A stretch of DNA of 14,250 bases, from positions 1 to 14,250 of the forward strand of contig PKWA01000128.1 in the NCBI GenBank assembly GCA_003131665.1, read 5' to 3'. The notes under the pieces are model-generated. The model was given only the letters and a program-made list of their open reading frames with translations, made no database searches and had not been told where the DNA came from. The first letter of the stretch is position 1. Each line of letters begins with the position of its first letter. This DNA comes from Acidimicrobiaceae bacterium. Its GTDB lineage: Bacteria > Actinomycetota > Acidimicrobiia > Acidimicrobiales > RAAP-2. This document shows positions 13,279-14,250 of this stretch, piece after piece. A program made the position numbers and the translations under genes.

Positions 13279-13401
13279 CGCGGCCTTCAACCAATGAGGG
13301 CGGCTCTATCTCCCGGCCCCCCCCGATCCCGTGAAAAGCGAACGTGGCGGCTCATCTACTGGCCTACTTGTGCCCGTCCATCAACGTTCCGACGAGGTAA
13401 G

Positions 13402-13481
13402 TGGCGCGGCCAGAGGGATTCGAGCCCCCGAACCTCGGTTCCGTAGGTACATCCCCACATGGCAACTAGGGAATTTACCGC
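13402..13481 (-). tRNA. Degenerate tRNA-like element (pseudo-tRNA or att relic)
   Basis: Read on the minus strand, 80 nt can be folded roughly as a tRNA. The 3' part is convincing: T arm GGGGG-CTCGAAT-CCCTC (13429-13413, one G-U pair), acceptor strand TGGCCGC, discriminator G and encoded CCA. The 5' part is weak. GCGGTAA pairs with the acceptor strand with one G-U and one A-G mismatch. TCCC/GGGA makes a D stem with an overlong 13-nt loop. ACCTA/GAGGT makes an anticodon stem with a mismatched closing pair and loop CGGAACC. That loop would give anticodon GAA, but position 33 is G rather than U, and the variable loop is only 2 nt. It is unlikely to be a working tRNA. A decayed tRNA or a tRNA 3'-end attachment-site remnant fits better. 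Confidence 0.35.
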
Positions 13482-13526
13482 GGAAGACAGCCCTTAACAT
13501 TCCGAGAAGTTTGACTCACGTTCAAG

Positions 13527-13539
13527 GGTGTTCAACACC
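13527..13539. repeat. 13-bp palindrome
   Basis: GGTGTT and AACACC flank a single central C. This perfect inverted repeat is far from any supported start codon, and no role is assigned. Confidence 0.3.
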
Positions 13540-13657
13540 ATAAGTTCACCGATAAGTACCGCGCGCCAAGAGTGATCAATCCCAAAGCCCGACGACACAA
13601 TAACGGCACTCATAACTCAACCAAGGCGATTTTTCCCATCGATTCTGCTCACTCAGT

Positions 13658-13687
13658 CTGACGCAATTTGCGGATCAGTTGCGTCAG
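13658..13687 (-). terminator. Hairpin directly after the TAG of the repeat-protein frame
   Basis: CTGACGCAA and TTGCGTCAG form a perfect 9-bp stem with a 12-nt loop. On the minus strand it starts at the base immediately after the TAG at 13690-13688. There is no T-tract. Its position marks that TAG, not the earlier in-frame TGA, as the natural end of the gene. Confidence 0.5.
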
Positions 13688-13843
13688 CTACACGACCAGC
13701 GCGCCGGACACAATGGGACCGGTCAGCCCCTTTGGCGCCGAATAACTCTTTGCATCACCGAAGCCGTACACCACACCGGTTGCTCGGATTAGCGAATAGC
13801 CCTTGCCTGTCGGCGAAGCCACGATGGTGACAACTCTCGCCTG
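13688..13843 (-). pseudogene. In-frame continuation of the repeat protein after a TGA
   Basis: The codons after the TGA at 13846-13844 stay in the same frame for 51 sense codons to a TAG. They read QARVVTIVASPTGKGYSLIR, then ATGVVYGFGDAKSYS. This is a clear fourth copy of the upstream protein repeat (I.GIA.T.DGKGYWL then G.VYAFGDA.FYGS). It has no start codon of its own with a ribosome site, so it was once, or still is, part of the same polypeptide. The TGA falls in the linker between repeats. A nonsense mutation, a sequencing error and leaky reading of TGA followed by C are all possible. Confidence 0.6.
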
Positions 13844-14245
13844 TCAAAGCTGTACCCTGAGCGAGCCGTATGCCTTTGCGTCGCCGAACGCGTACACCTG
13901 GCCAAACACGGTCGTCAACCAATAGCCCTTACCATCAACCGTCGGAGCGATTCCCGCAATGAGATACGGCAGAAATAGCGGCTTTGGTTGAAAGAACGAT
14001 CCGTAGAAGTGCGCGTCGCCGAACGCGTACACCTGGCCGTAGTTGTCGACCAGCCAGTACCCCTTACCGTCGAACGACAGACTCATCGAGACGATCGAAG
14101 AGTGAGGCTTAATCGAGCGACTAACAAGTGAACCGCACGAGTGTCCGTCGCCATAGTGAAAGATGTCACCGTTGCGCGCAACGAGGTAGTTACCGCGACC
14201 GTCCTTGGTCGGCACCATCGCTTCCGGGCTGCTCAAAAGAACCAA
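13844..14245 (-). CDS. Surface repeat protein, C-terminal part (GKGYW/FGDA repeats), 5' incomplete
   Basis: At least 130 codons of a protein built from about 45-residue repeats with the pattern DGKGYWL(V/T), then G(Q)VYAFGDA, then (F/A)YGS. Copies lie at about 10-39 (degenerate: DGRGNYLV, HYGDG), 51-83 and 97-128. A fourth follows beyond the stop. The repeats are preserved at DNA level too. Such repeats occur in secreted or wall-bound actinobacterial proteins, often after an enzymatic domain, and look like beta-propeller blades. The domain that would precede them is not visible. The first in-frame TTG (14245) and the stop just before it (14248-14246) lie inside the segment identical to the CDF gene, so the apparent start is probably an artefact and the real gene is expected to extend further. 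Native coding sequence is credible from about 14224 downwards. Confidence 0.65.
   Translation of the reverse strand: MVLLSSPEAMVPTKDGRGNYLVARNGDIFHYGDGHSCGSLVSRSIKPHSSIVSMSLSFDGKGYWLVDNYGQVYAFGDAHFYGSFFQPKPLFLPYLIAGIAPTVDGKGYWLTTVFGQVYAFGDAKAYGSLRVQL
13878..14038. repeat. 26-bp exact direct repeat within the repeat-protein gene
   Basis: An identical 26-base sequence occurs at 13878-13903 and 14013-14038, exactly 135 bp (45 codons) apart. It encodes the GQVYAFGDA part of two consecutive protein repeats on the minus strand. Near-identity suggests recent duplication or gene conversion between repeats and would hinder short-read assembly. Confidence 0.85.
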
Positions 14246-14250
14246 TCAAT
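14221..14250. repeat. Second copy of the 30-bp CDF segment at the window edge
   Basis: These bases match 10871-10900 at 28 of 30 positions. Bases 14229-14250 are identical to 10879-10900, same orientation, and run to the last base of the window. An exact 22-bp match is far beyond chance for 14 kb. Here it interrupts the repeat-protein frame with an in-frame TGA on the minus strand. Confidence 0.85.

Larger units (their letters stand above)
13279..13687. other. Gene-free segment before the repeat-protein gene
   Basis: About 400 bp with no supported protein gene. In order it holds the leader of the sigma gene, a run of eight C residues (13317-13324), a tRNA-like element on the minus strand (13402-13481), a GGTGTT-C-AACACC palindrome (13527-13539), and the hairpin that follows the repeat-protein frame (13658-13687). 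The right half is visibly more AT-rich than the flanking genes. Confidence 0.6.

Noticed and set aside
13402..13481. Functional tRNA, selC or tmRNA end
   Set aside because: No matching 5' acceptor strand, U33 is missing, the D loop is too long and the variable loop too short. No tmRNA tag frame or selenocysteine tRNA geometry was seen.
13331..13543. 70-codon + strand frame in the gene-free segment
   Set aside because: It crosses the tRNA-like element and a palindrome, with no ribosome site and no recognisable sequence.
13844..13846. Selenocysteine reading of the in-frame TGA
   Set aside because: The equivalent positions in the other repeats lie in a variable linker with no cysteine, the protein is a structural repeat protein, and no SECIS-like hairpin directly follows the codon.

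Overview
This 14.25 kb window is moderately high-GC bacterial DNA, most likely from an actinobacterium and possibly from class Acidimicrobiia. That placement is an inference. It rests on the DUF2510 protein, the LCP/LytR_C protein, the ECF sigma/anti-sigma pair, the extracellular 'GKGYW...FGDA.FYGS' repeat protein, and several start codons preceded by a -10-like hexamer but no Shine-Dalgarno. The genes are ordinary chromosomal ones. No transposase, integrase, phage gene or CRISPR array is visible.

Layout. A left block on the + strand (1-3832) holds the 3' part of a GabT-type aminotransferase, a predicted lipoprotein that looks like a seven-bladed propeller with one cysteine pair per blade, a DUF2510 membrane protein, and an acyl-CoA dehydrogenase. 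The dehydrogenase overlaps tail-to-tail with a minus-strand gene of the heme-dependent oxidative N-demethylase family (DUF3445). That gene is divergent from a regulator with two complete TetR modules, and a palindrome lies in the shared promoter region. The regulator's stop overlaps the stop of a minus-strand two-helix membrane protein, which follows a clear UDP-sulfoquinovose synthase (SQD1/SqdB) gene. Next come a small uncharacterised membrane protein (+), a convergent LCP-family cell-wall ligase (-), and a divergent zinc-type cation diffusion facilitator (+). Then, on the minus strand, come a small YdeI/OmdA-family protein and an ECF sigma factor translationally coupled to a membrane-anchored anti-sigma-like protein.

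The right end (13.3-14.25 kb) is the odd part. It holds a degenerate tRNA-like element with a well-kept T arm, acceptor strand and CCA; a hairpin; and the C-terminal repeats of a surface protein. That reading frame is interrupted by one TGA and then continues in the same frame through a fourth repeat to a TAG that is followed at once by the hairpin. The last 22 bases of the window are identical to part of the zinc transporter gene 3,350 bp away, so the end may be an assembly junction.

The genes suggest envelope and metal homeostasis (LCP, sulfolipid head-group synthesis, Zn export, ECF sigma), nitrogen and carbon catabolism (GabT, N-demethylase, acyl-CoA dehydrogenase) and local regulation. 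I do not see a convincing new multi-gene system. The items most worth a second look are the TGA-interrupted repeat gene, the tRNA-like relic, the cysteine-pair propeller, and the double-TetR/N-demethylase divergon.
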